A DNA stretch of 7,377 bases, taken from the NCBI GenBank assembly GCA_031255425.1, contig JAIRSN010000055.1, positions 1 to 7,377 of the forward strand. Direction: 5' to 3'. This document shows positions 1 to 6,256 of this stretch, in pieces (within the stretch, counting starts at the first letter, position 1; each line of letters begins with the position of its first letter). This DNA is from Dysgonamonadaceae bacterium. Its GTDB lineage: Bacteria; Bacteroidota; Bacteroidia; Bacteroidales; Azobacteroidaceae. The notes under the pieces are model-generated. The model was not told the DNA's origin, ran no database searches, and saw nothing but the letters and a program-made list of their open reading frames with translations. A program made the translations under genes and the position numbers.

Positions 1-51
1 TAACCGAAAACTTACAAACAACTTTTCCTGATATGATTTTGAGCCTTGCAT
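1..51 (-). CDS. Transposase N-terminus, probably IS1182-like (partial, runs off left edge)
   Basis: An ATG at 51-49 on the minus strand opens a frame that stays open to the window edge and encodes 17 residues, MQGSKSYQEKLFVSFRL. This strongly resembles the start of IS1182-type DDE transposases, which commonly begin MQGK-(K/D)-x-(Y/F)-x-x-K-L-F followed by a few residues and a VPxDNFYR segment. That later segment would lie outside the window. No catalytic residue can be seen, so the assignment rests on a short N-terminal match recalled from the family. Upstream bases (52-100) are AT-rich and should contain the element's end. Whether the copy is intact is unknown. Confidence 0.55.
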   Translation of the reverse strand, partial: MQGSKSYQEKLFVSFRL

Positions 52-100
52 ATGATTGAATTTTATACGGTAAAGTTACTCATTTTTAACCGAATATACA
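1..100 (-). mobile_element. Probable end of an insertion sequence (boundary approximate)
   Basis: If the 17-codon start at 51-49 is a transposase, the 5' end of the element should lie a few tens of bases upstream of its ATG. That is in the AT-rich stretch 52-100, just before composition changes sharply to GC-rich at about 105. The inverted repeat partner is outside the window, so the exact end and any target duplication cannot be defined. The boundary given is an estimate. Confidence 0.35.
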
Positions 101-147
101 AATTTGTCCGTGGGCGTGCTGAGTTGTGCAACAGGCACTATGAGTAA

Positions 148-167
148 CCCCGGGTGCAAACCCGGGG
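148..167 (+). other. Perfect 8-bp hairpin with GCAA (GNRA) loop
   Basis: CCCCGGGT and ACCCGGGG pair perfectly around GCAA. In plus-strand RNA this is a very stable stem capped by a GNRA tetraloop; the minus strand would give TTGC, which is not GNRA. This is one reason to favour the plus strand as the functional one for the surrounding element. Confidence 0.7.
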
Positions 168-366
168 AGAGCATGTGTCCCTCTCTCCTCCTGACCCTGA
201 AAGGGTCGAATAACCCAGGTGTGGGCAGAAGCCCCCCACCTGTCCACACGAACCGGAACGGGTTGACCAGGATACATTGCTTCATAAAAACGGCTGCGCT
301 GCCCCTTTCGTGGACTCCCATCTTGCATCCGCGTGACTCCGGGTCGCCGGTGCGCTACCAAAACCC

Positions 367-402
367 GGACCCCAGCCTTCGCGAGAGGCGGTCTCATTTT
401 TT
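367..402 (+). terminator. Intrinsic terminator-like hairpin at the end of the GC-rich element
   Basis: GACC (368-371) pairs with GGTC (390-393), and GCCT (375-378) pairs with AGGC (386-389), giving an 8-bp stem with a 3-base bulge on the left arm. A G367-T394 wobble extends it. The stem is followed almost directly by six T (397-402). It would end a plus-strand transcript just before the 41-bp repeat array. It partly competes with the 338-344/363-369 stem. Confidence 0.45.
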
Positions 403-440
403 ATTTCGGAAAAAGAATATTATTTTTGTAGTGTTAAAAT

Positions 441-576
441 TTTAGACGGGTTAAAAACATAGTTTTTTTACCGTCTAAACATTTAGACGGGTCGAAAATG
501 TAGTTTTTTTGCCGTCTAAACATTTAGACGGGTTGAAAATATAGTTTTTTTGCTGTCTAAATAATTAGACAGGTTG
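441..576 (+). repeat. 41-bp tandem repeats containing three palindromes, upstream of the DUF6261 gene
   Basis: Three full units start at 441, 482 and 523 with an exact 41-base period, and a partial fourth starts at 564. Each unit has the form TTTAGACGG, a T-rich core with a run of about seven T, then CCGTCTAAA. Unit junctions make palindromes: CCGTCTAAA-CA-TTTAGACGG at 471-490 and 512-531, and CTGTCTAA-ATAA-TTAGACAG at 553-572. In the third palindrome both arms changed together (C554T with G571A), which keeps the pairing. Centres are exactly 41 bp apart, close to four helical turns. They may be an operator or iteron-like array, a hairpin leader for the downstream gene, or a repeat family. The array ends 36 bases before the chosen start of the DUF6261 gene. 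Confidence 0.85.
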
Positions 577-612
577 TCGATAAATATTTCATTATTAAAG
601 GTTGAGAACAAG

Positions 613-1554
613 ATGAAGATTAATACTTTTTATTTGTATCATGCCCGCGCTGAAACGCATTACCAGTTTATGCTGGATGTGGCGGAGCTACTGAAAAAGC
701 ATCCCAAGGTGGCGGACATCGTTTCTCCGTTACTGCCGGAGTTGAATGAACTCCTTGACGTTGAAGGGCAGTTGGTCGACGCGATGGTCAAAAGTTTTTA
801 CACCGAAAAGATTGCCGATGCAGACCGCCGGCGCGACCGTGCCGTGGTCGGGTTTAATACCTCCGTCCGGGCGAATCTCCGGCATTTCGATCCGGAGAAG
901 GCGGAGGCGGCGAAAATACTCAACATCGTGATCAAGTCGTTCCGCAACGAAATCGAAAAGAAGGCGTACAAGGAAGAATCGTCGGCTATTACAATCTTCG
1001 TCGGCGAACTGCGCGGGGAGAAATACGCGCCGATGGTCGCGCGGCTCGAGCTGACCGACTGGGTCGAGGAACTTGCCGCCGCGGAGGACGAGTTCCGGCA
1101 GTTGTTTAACCGGCGCCAATCGGAATTTACCGCCCGGCCGGAGGGACGGTTGCGCGATGTCCGCAAGCAACTCGACGCCGTTTACCACAACATCGTCAAG
1201 CTGATCATGGCTTACACGGCGCTCTACGGCGAAGACGACTGCACGAAGTTTATCCGTAGGTTGAACTACCTGATCGCCTATAACAAGAACAAGAGCCACA
1301 ATCACTTGCACGCGAAGAAAAACATCGGCAAGGCAAACATCCGGAGCATTCCGAACCAGGTTTATGCGGGCGAACCGGTCATCGTGTTGCCGGAAGTGTT
1401 TTACGGAGGGAAAAAACTGGTCTTTACGGTCGACTATGTGCTTTCTTACCAGGATAATAACCGCGTTGGGACGGCGTTGGTCGTCATTCACGGCAAGGGT
1501 GCGTACGAGGGGAAGACGTTTATGCGTTTTAATATTGTGAAACCGGCGGTGTAA
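613..1554 (+). CDS. DUF6261 family protein with C-terminal Ig-like repeat domain
   Basis: This encodes 313 residues. Residues 1-235 are charged and mostly helical and resemble the Bacteroidota family DUF6261, beginning with a short KINTFYLYHARAETHYQFM-type segment; its function is unknown to me. Residues about 242-309 are different: a predicted beta domain with the hallmarks Y251-A-G-E-P, D274-Y-V-L-S-Y, N282-N-x-V-G-T-A and G294-K-G-x-Y-x-G. These are typical of bacterial Ig-like tandem repeats usually found in secreted proteins. No signal peptide or membrane segment is visible, so the protein is probably cytoplasmic, which is odd for that domain. ATG 613 is preferred over an in-frame TTG at 574 that lies inside the repeat array. 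It is the only plus-strand gene, convergent with the kinase fusion. The family call is from memory; the gene itself is secure. Confidence 0.85.
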   Translation: MKINTFYLYHARAETHYQFMLDVAELLKKHPKVADIVSPLLPELNELLDVEGQLVDAMVKSFYTEKIADADRRRDRAVVGFNTSVRANLRHFDPEKAEAAKILNIVIKSFRNEIEKKAYKEESSAITIFVGELRGEKYAPMVARLELTDWVEELAAAEDEFRQLFNRRQSEFTARPEGRLRDVRKQLDAVYHNIVKLIMAYTALYGEDDCTKFIRRLNYLIAYNKNKSHNHLHAKKNIGKANIRSIPNQVYAGEPVIVLPEVFYGGKKLVFTVDYVLSYQDNNRVGTALVVIHGKGAYEGKTFMRFNIVKPAV

Positions 1555-1573
1555 GAGGCTGTTTTACCTCTTA
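1552..1573. terminator. Possible bidirectional hairpin between convergent genes
   Basis: TAAGAGG (1552-1558, including the stop codon of the DUF6261 gene) pairs perfectly with CCTCTTA (1567-1573) around an 8-base loop. It lies in the 41-base gap between two convergent genes. No T-tract follows on either strand, so intrinsic termination would be weak; the symmetry could serve both transcripts. Confidence 0.35.
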
Positions 1574-1595
1574 TTAGCCGTGTGCAAGCGAGGCG

Positions 1596-2519
1596 TTACA
1601 GGGTTGCCGGAGGATAATGGAAAAACCGGAAGCCGTGTCGCTTTTCCCACCGGTCTATCCATTGAGTATCGAATGAATCCATTCTGAAATCCGCCGCAAC
1701 CGGCGCAGCAGCAATGGGTTCATTGTTTTTTGCCAGCAGAACGACCGGGACAAAAGGAATGTGCTGCGTCAGGCAGTCGCTCAGCCGTTGGTGTCCCTTC
1801 ACGACAAAGAACTCTTTGTTGTACAAGACACAGTGAATGGGCGTTTGCCCGGTCAACCCGTTGTTATCCGGGGAGATGACTGTATTTTTTCCGGCGGGGA
1901 CGGGTTCCGGCGGGACGTTTTTGGTCGGAAAAATCCGGTGCGGCGACAGCCACCATTTATTAAACGGCTCCTGCCTTTCAAAATGCCGGTACAAAGTTAA
2001 AATCAGCGTCGTGACCTCCGGAACCGAGGCGGAAGAAGTATCGACAATCGCATCAAAATCCCGGAACAGGCTGGGTTTGACGCCGTAATGTTTCTCGAAA
2101 CGGGCGCGTTCGATACGGAGACGTTCCTTCTGGTCGTTCATTTTATCGAGCAGGTTTTTGGCAGACGGTTCCGCGATGCGCTGTTCATCCTTGAAGACCC
2201 GGAGCGCGGCGACCTCGCCGGCAGCCATCAGGTCGACCTTAAATGACTGTTTCACAAAGTGCCAGGCGAGCCGCGAATCAAGGATAAACGACTCGGTTTG
2301 CAGGTCGTTAATATCCCTGAGTTTTTGGTCGATATACTCATCAATTTCCCGGTGTTCCTGGGCGAACTTATTGAATTCGAGGGTATTCATCCCGCGTTCC
2401 TGCCCGAGTTGCCGTTGAATCAAACCCATGGAGAGATAGGGGAAATGTAGAATCTCCGAAAGACTTTTAGCTACCGTACTCTTACCGCTACCCAAATCAC
2501 CTGTAATCGAAATATGCAT
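1596..2519 (-). CDS. Cytidylate-kinase-like P-loop protein fused to a ParB-like C-terminal module
   Basis: This encodes 307 residues. Residues 1-180 resemble the archaeal-type cytidylate kinase group of P-loop NMP kinases. They include the Walker A motif GDLGSGKST (7-15), then EFNKFAQ (48-54) and EIDEYID (58-64) segments matching the family, DSRLAW (81-86) at the usual EGRLA position, an Arg-rich lid-like helix ending HYG (131-146), and FDAIVDTS (155-162). True CMP kinase activity is unproven, as the EG of EGRLA is replaced by DS. After a Pro-rich linker (about 195-212), residues 226-262 read like the core of the ParB/sulfiredoxin fold: PIHCVLYNKEFFVVKGHQRL, then a short helix and PFVPVVLL. 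The C-terminus is basic and aromatic. The gene has its own promoter (2543-2573). The house-keeping gene cmk is normally a different, shorter type, so this is probably a specialised kinase. Confidence 0.8.
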   Translation of the reverse strand: MHISITGDLGSGKSTVAKSLSEILHFPYLSMGLIQRQLGQERGMNTLEFNKFAQEHREIDEYIDQKLRDINDLQTESFILDSRLAWHFVKQSFKVDLMAAGEVAALRVFKDEQRIAEPSAKNLLDKMNDQKERLRIERARFEKHYGVKPSLFRDFDAIVDTSSASVPEVTTLILTLYRHFERQEPFNKWWLSPHRIFPTKNVPPEPVPAGKNTVISPDNNGLTGQTPIHCVLYNKEFFVVKGHQRLSDCLTQHIPFVPVVLLAKNNEPIAAAPVAADFRMDSFDTQWIDRWEKRHGFRFFHYPPATL

Positions 2520-2542
2520 AATTTTTAACTATTATTTGGATG

Positions 2543-2573
2543 CAAAGGTATGATTTTCCGGCATAAAATCAAA
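2543..2573 (-). promoter_or_regulatory. Bacteroidota-type promoter for the kinase fusion gene
   Basis: Read on the minus strand, a TTTG (2573-2570) is followed after exactly 19 bases by TACCTTTG (2550-2543). This matches the Bacteroidota primary-sigma consensus TTTG-N19-21-TAnnTTTG at both boxes. The -7 box ends 23 bases upstream of the ATG at 2519. The -33 box lies in the T-tract of the terminator of the upstream mutarotase unit. Confidence 0.75.
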
Positions 2574-2611
2574 AAAGCAAAAGCGCAGAGAAACAATCCC
2601 CTGCGCTTTTG
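2571..2611 (-). terminator. Strong intrinsic terminator of the corA-symporter-galM unit
   Basis: CAAAAGCGCAG (2578-2588) and CTGCGCTTTTG (2601-2611) form a perfect 11-bp stem with a 12-base loop. On the minus strand it is followed by GC and six T (2576-2571). It starts 25 bases after the mutarotase stop codon, the classic arrangement for the end of an operon. Confidence 0.85.
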
Positions 2612-2636
2612 TGATACTTACGCTTTCCCCCCTGCT

Positions 2637-3695
2637 TTACTCCACGCCGAATTTATAAATCGTTTGGCTGCTGTAAACCGAATCGACCCGGAGAATCGTT
2701 GCCGGGAAACCGGGATGATGGGGCGAATCGGGGAAATGTTGCGGCTCCAGGCACAGAGACGGTCTTTCCTTGTCGATATAGAGTTGGATTCCCGGTTCCG
2801 TCGTATATATATCCATGCTGACGCCGGTGGAAGAGCTGACCAGTTTCACCGCCGGGCGAGTCATGTCTCCCGGCGTGTTCAACACGTAGTTCAAATCGTA
2901 GGGATAATCAACGTCGATTGGTCTTAATGTCGTATAATCCAGGGGCGTGCCCTTCACTTTCGCTATTTCGCCGGTCGGAATCAGATCTTCTTTCGTGGGC
3001 GTATAGGCCGACGCATCAATGAAAAGCGATTGATCGCCAACCGTCCCGGCATCCGTCCCCGACAGGTTGAAATAAGCATGATTGGTAAGGTTGACAAGCG
3101 TTGCCTGATCGGTTGTCGCCTCATAATGAATGGCAAAGGCGTTCTCATCGCTAAGCGTGTAGGTGACTCTCACCTTTAAGTTGCCGGGGAAACCTTCTTC
3201 TCCCGCTTTGGAAAAGTAGGAACAGATCAAGGTTTGTCCGTCCGGCTGTTCGATGGCGAAATACCGGGAGGCAAACCCGCGCACACCACCATGTAAGGTG
3301 TTTTTTCCTTCGTTCTGCCTTACGCGGTGAGTCACCCGGTCGAGTTCGAATGTTCCACCGGCGATGCGGTTGGCGTAGCGTCCGACGATGGCACCGAAAT
3401 AATCGCCCAGTTGCAAGTAGGGAGCAATGCTGTCGTAACCCAGCACCACATTCCGGTTGTTGCCGTCCCTGTCGGGGAGCGTCGCCGAAACGATGCGCGC
3501 GCCGGTGTTAATCACCGTAACTTCCATCCCTTTCGCGTTTTTCATCACATATAAACGGTTGACGTTCCCCTCGTCCGTGCGGAACTCAAACTTGGAAGGC
3601 CATAAGCCGGATAAGGTTGCTGTTTCGGCGGATTCTTTCTTGCAGGAAACCGCTAACAGACAAAATGACACAATGATAAATACAGTTTTTCTCAT
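2637..3695 (-). CDS. galM: Galactose mutarotase (aldose 1-epimerase), lipoprotein form
   Basis: This encodes 352 residues. It interconverts alpha and beta anomers of galactose or related aldoses. An N-terminal lipoprotein signal (basic MRK, hydrophobic core, then LLAVSC with Cys18) predicts a membrane-anchored, periplasm-facing enzyme, common in Bacteroidota mutarotases that serve sugar uptake. Family hallmarks follow in order: VVLGYDS (83-89), GRYANRI (105-111), NTLHGG with His135, NLTNHAYFNL with His206, and LEPQHFPDSPHHPGF with Glu317, the expected acid. His135, His206, Glu317 and Arg106 fit the known active-site set. The usual YDHNF segment reads YDLNY (266-270), replacing a frequently conserved His, and the stretch before it looks shortened. 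The substrate may therefore not be galactose. It is last of three genes, starting 10 bases after the symporter stop, and is followed by a strong terminator. Confidence 0.9.
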   Translation of the reverse strand: MRKTVFIIVSFCLLAVSCKKESAETATLSGLWPSKFEFRTDEGNVNRLYVMKNAKGMEVTVINTGARIVSATLPDRDGNNRNVVLGYDSIAPYLQLGDYFGAIVGRYANRIAGGTFELDRVTHRVRQNEGKNTLHGGVRGFASRYFAIEQPDGQTLICSYFSKAGEEGFPGNLKVRVTYTLSDENAFAIHYEATTDQATLVNLTNHAYFNLSGTDAGTVGDQSLFIDASAYTPTKEDLIPTGEIAKVKGTPLDYTTLRPIDVDYPYDLNYVLNTPGDMTRPAVKLVSSSTGVSMDIYTTEPGIQLYIDKERPSLCLEPQHFPDSPHHPGFPATILRVDSVYSSQTIYKFGVE

Positions 3696-3705
3696 ATTTT
3701 TTATT

Positions 3706-5169
3706 TTAAGAATTGTTTTCCGTCGTATTCCATTCGCTGACGTTTTTGATATTCAGCTTTTCCGGATGAAAAGCAGGCTTTGCCACCCCCCTTTTCACCT
3801 GGTCCTCGTAATCGGCAAAGGTTTTAAGGGCTACTTTCTGCAACAGGAGAATCGCAATCAGATTAAACCACGCCATCAGTCCCACGCCAATATCAGCCAT
3901 GTCCCAAGCCAGTGTCATGGTATTGATTGCGGTAAAAAAAGTAATGCACAGTATCCCCAAGCGCAATGTGTTGACGGCATATACGCTCGTTTTGTTTTTC
4001 CTGAAAAGAAAATAAACGTTGGTTTCCGCCTGAAAATAATAACTCATAATCGTGGTGAAAGCGAAAAAGAAAAGCGCCAGCGCCACAAATGCCGACCCGA
4101 AGCCGGGAATATGCGCATCGATGGCCAACTGCGTATAGACAGGGCCGTATTCGTTTATTCCGGCAGGCAGTCCCAAACCGTCCGCCACGATATTTGTCGC
4201 CGCAGCCGAATCGTAGACCCGGTACATGCCTGTTATAAGGATGATAAAAGCGGTCGCCGAACAAACCAAAAGCGTGTCGACATAGACGGAAAAGGCTTGA
4301 ACGAATCCCTGTTCCGCCGGGTGGGACACTTCGGCTGCCGCTGCCGCATGTGGCGCGCTTCCCTGACCGGCTTCGTTCGAGAAGATACCGCGCTTGACGC
4401 CCATGCTGATTGCTGCGCCGGTGATACCGCCCAAGGCGGGATGAACGCCCAGAGCGCTTTTGAGAATCAACATAAACATCGCCGGAATGTGCTGGTAATT
4501 AAGTGCAAGTATCGTCAGCGCGATCAGCAGGTAAGCGATCGCCATAAAAGGCGTGATGATTTCCGCAACTCTGGCGATTCGTTTCACACCCCCGAAGATG
4601 ATGAGCGACAGGAGGAATACAATGATTCCCGCCGTCAGGCGCACATCCATTGCGAAAGCGGTATCGAATGCGTTGCAAATGGCGTTGGCTTGTACGCCGG
4701 GCATGAAAATCCCCAGCGAGAGGATGGAGATGACGGCAAAGGCAACGGCGTACCATCTGGCGCCCATTCCCTTCAATATATAGTATGCCGGGCCGCCGCG
4801 GTAGTTCCCGTCGATTTTTTCCTTGTAGATTTGTCCGAGAGAAGCCTCGACGTAAGCTGTTCCGGCACCCAGAAAAGCGATGACCCACATCCAGAAGACG
4901 GCGCCCGGACCACCCAATGCGATGGCGGTCGCTACTCCGGCGATGTTTCCGGTGCCTACGCGCCCCGACAAGGCAAGCACGAAGGCCTGAAAAGAAGAGA
5001 TGCCCGACTGGGACGATTTTCCCCGAAAGAGTAAGGATACCATTGTCCGGAGGTAACGCACTTGAAGGAAGCGGGTCCGGAAAGAAAAGTACAATCCGGT
5101 TGCCAGGCAAAAACCGACGAACGCCCAACCCCAGATCCACGAACTTATTGCCGCTATTATTTCTGCCAT
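3706..5169 (-). CDS. Sodium:alanine/glycine symporter (AGCS family)
   Basis: This encodes 487 residues, the usual family length. It is an inner-membrane secondary transporter that imports alanine or glycine with Na+ (or H+). About eleven hydrophobic segments are visible. Family signatures are GRVGTGNIAGVATAI (69-83, with the Asn75 region lining the substrate site in characterised members), PGAVFWMWVIAFLGAGTAYVE (88-108), GNYRGGPAYY (121-130) and IFSNEAGQGSAPHAAAAA (262-279). The C-terminal tail (451-487) is polar and cytoplasmic. It lies 10 bases after corA and 10 bases before the mutarotase, so the three genes are probably co-transcribed. The family is certain; the exact amino acid is not. 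Confidence 0.95.
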   Translation of the reverse strand: MAEIIAAISSWIWGWAFVGFCLATGLYFSFRTRFLQVRYLRTMVSLLFRGKSSQSGISSFQAFVLALSGRVGTGNIAGVATAIALGGPGAVFWMWVIAFLGAGTAYVEASLGQIYKEKIDGNYRGGPAYYILKGMGARWYAVAFAVISILSLGIFMPGVQANAICNAFDTAFAMDVRLTAGIIVFLLSLIIFGGVKRIARVAEIITPFMAIAYLLIALTILALNYQHIPAMFMLILKSALGVHPALGGITGAAISMGVKRGIFSNEAGQGSAPHAAAAAEVSHPAEQGFVQAFSVYVDTLLVCSATAFIILITGMYRVYDSAAATNIVADGLGLPAGINEYGPVYTQLAIDAHIPGFGSAFVALALFFFAFTTIMSYYFQAETNVYFLFRKNKTSVYAVNTLRLGILCITFFTAINTMTLAWDMADIGVGLMAWFNLIAILLLQKVALKTFADYEDQVKRGVAKPAFHPEKLNIKNVSEWNTTENNS

Positions 5170-5179
5170 GATTTAGCGC

Positions 5180-6118
5180 TTACAAATATTTCTTTTTCCG
5201 GAAAAAGATTAAAATGGCGATGACGGAGGTAGCCATCAGGCAAAGCGACAGGATATATCCCCATACGCCCAACCGCAATTCCGGTATGTCGAAGTTCATC
5301 CCGTAGACGCTCGAAATAAGCGTTGGGGGCATGAAGATTACGGTGACGATTGTAAAAATCTTGATGGTCTTGTTTTGTTCGATATTCAAAAAGCCGAGGA
5401 AGGTGTCTTGCAGGTAGTCCAGCCGGTCGAAGCTGAAGCGGATGTGTTCCAAAAGCGAATTGATGTCCTTGATCAGGATGGTCAGCTTGGGACGCAAATC
5501 GTTCGGCACGAGGTTGCTCCGCAACATGTTGGATACCGCCCGCTGTTTATCGATTGTGTTTTCCCGAAACAGCATGGTCCGTTCCTGCAAGTTTTTGATT
5601 TCCAACAACGCATCTTCGTCCGCGTCCTGTATACTGTTACTTAAATGCGTGATTTCGCGCGTGATTTCTTCGATCATATCCGCATCATATTCGATCCGGG
5701 TTTCCAGCAAGGTGAGAAATACATGGTAGCCTGTCGGATAATTTTCGGGGCTGGCAAATACTTTTTTAACCGTTTCCGTAAACGACCCCAGTTCTTCGTT
5801 GCGAACGGAAATCAGAATATCGTTTTTCAATATGAAAGAAACCGGACTTTTCTCGTAATTATTCATCAGGAAGTTGGCGTTAACGACCAATGTATCGCGC
5901 GTTTCGATGTAGCGGGACGATGTTTCGATCTCAATCATCTCTTCTTCTTCCTGAATATAAATCTTAAGAAAATCTTCCAATTGGGCTTCTACTTCTTCAT
6001 CCACATTGTTCAGATCGATCCAGAAAAACTGATCGGTAGGCGTTTTTTTCAGAAACTCTAAACTGCGACTTACTTTTATCGCTTCGTCCCGATGATAAAA
6101 GAGCTTGAATTCCGACAT
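5180..6118 (-). CDS. corA: CorA family divalent-cation transporter
   Basis: This encodes 312 residues. It is a pentameric inner-membrane channel for Mg2+ (or Co2+/Ni2+ in family members). A long cytoplasmic N-terminal domain contains an acidic stretch (EEEEMIEIE, 57-65) and long charged helices (about 130-250). These precede two C-terminal membrane helices at about 253-271 and 284-306. The defining YGMNF motif of the selectivity filter sits at 272-276, and the protein ends in a basic tail (RKKKYL). The loop after the motif (DIPEL, 277-281) is short and lacks the longer acidic MPEL-type loop of many CorA proteins. It is first of the three-gene unit, with a TAnnTTTG-type -7 box 60 bases upstream. 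Confidence 0.95.
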   Translation of the reverse strand: MSEFKLFYHRDEAIKVSRSLEFLKKTPTDQFFWIDLNNVDEEVEAQLEDFLKIYIQEEEEMIEIETSSRYIETRDTLVVNANFLMNNYEKSPVSFILKNDILISVRNEELGSFTETVKKVFASPENYPTGYHVFLTLLETRIEYDADMIEEITREITHLSNSIQDADEDALLEIKNLQERTMLFRENTIDKQRAVSNMLRSNLVPNDLRPKLTILIKDINSLLEHIRFSFDRLDYLQDTFLGFLNIEQNKTIKIFTIVTVIFMPPTLISSVYGMNFDIPELRLGVWGYILSLCLMATSVIAILIFFRKKKYL

Positions 6119-6178
6119 AAATTACAATTACTTAAGGAAATAATGTTCTATTAACTATCTCATCTGCCAGCGGCTGGA

Positions 6179-6186
6179 CAAAAGTA
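6179..6186 (-). promoter_or_regulatory. Candidate -7 box (TACTTTTG) for the corA unit
   Basis: TACTTTTG on the minus strand matches TAnnTTTG and lies 60 bases upstream of the corA ATG, in the 138-base gap after the lipoprotein gene. No TTTG was found at the expected 19-21 base distance upstream, so this is only a half-match. Confidence 0.4.
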
Positions 6187-6220
6187 ATCCAAAAATTACA
6201 AAATGCCTATTTATTTCGGG

Positions 6221-6238
6221 AAAAAATCGGCGCTGCCG
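6221..6238 (-). terminator. Weak intrinsic terminator after the LEA14-like lipoprotein gene
   Basis: CGGC (6228-6231) and GCCG (6235-6238) form a short GC-only stem with a 3-base loop; a second GCCG at 6245-6248 offers an alternative partner. On the minus strand the stem is followed by AT and then T-rich sequence (6226-6221). It starts about 18 bases past the stop of the lipoprotein gene. The short stem keeps confidence low. Confidence 0.4.
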
Positions 6239-6256
6239 GCGGATGCCGCTTGGCTG

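Larger units (their letters stand above)
104..402 (+). other. GC-rich, hairpin-dense non-coding element; candidate structured RNA or dispersed repeat
   Basis: This ~300-base stretch differs in composition from its AT-rich flanks and contains successive inverted repeats. They are CCCCGGGT/ACCCGGGG (148-155/160-167) around GCAA, a GNRA tetraloop if the plus strand is transcribed; GACCCT/AGGGTC (193-198/202-207); CAGGTG/CACCTG (216-221/237-242); TCCGGGT/ACCCGGA (338-344/363-369); and a terminal imperfect stem (368-371 + 375-378 with 386-389 + 390-393) followed by six T at 397-402. Short open frames exist in several phases but none resembles a protein. The GNRA loop and the T-tract both fit a plus-strand transcript. 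No TAnnTTTG promoter was found upstream, and the element could instead be a dispersed Bacteroidales repeat. Confidence 0.5.

Noticed and set aside
86..445. Three overlapping ~80-113 codon frames on both strands in the GC-rich element
   Set aside because: Pro/Gly/Arg-rich translations in several phases result from few AT-rich stops in a structured GC-rich region; no family resemblance.
441..576. CRISPR-like array (20-bp palindromic repeats, 21-bp spacers)
   Set aside because: The intervening segments are near copies of one another rather than unique spacers, there are only three units, and no cas gene is present.
574..612. Upstream TTG start adding 13 residues to the DUF6261 protein
   Set aside because: The TTG lies inside the repeat array and the added residues look unlike a protein start; ATG 613 begins the recognisable domain.
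730..1491. 253-codon minus-strand open frame
   Set aside because: Shadow of the DUF6261 gene; composition is not protein-like and there is no promoter.
3457..5034. Long 525-codon plus-strand open frame
   Set aside because: It lies antisense to the symporter and mutarotase, whose protein families are clear; its translation is Arg/His/Cys/Asp-rich and resembles nothing.
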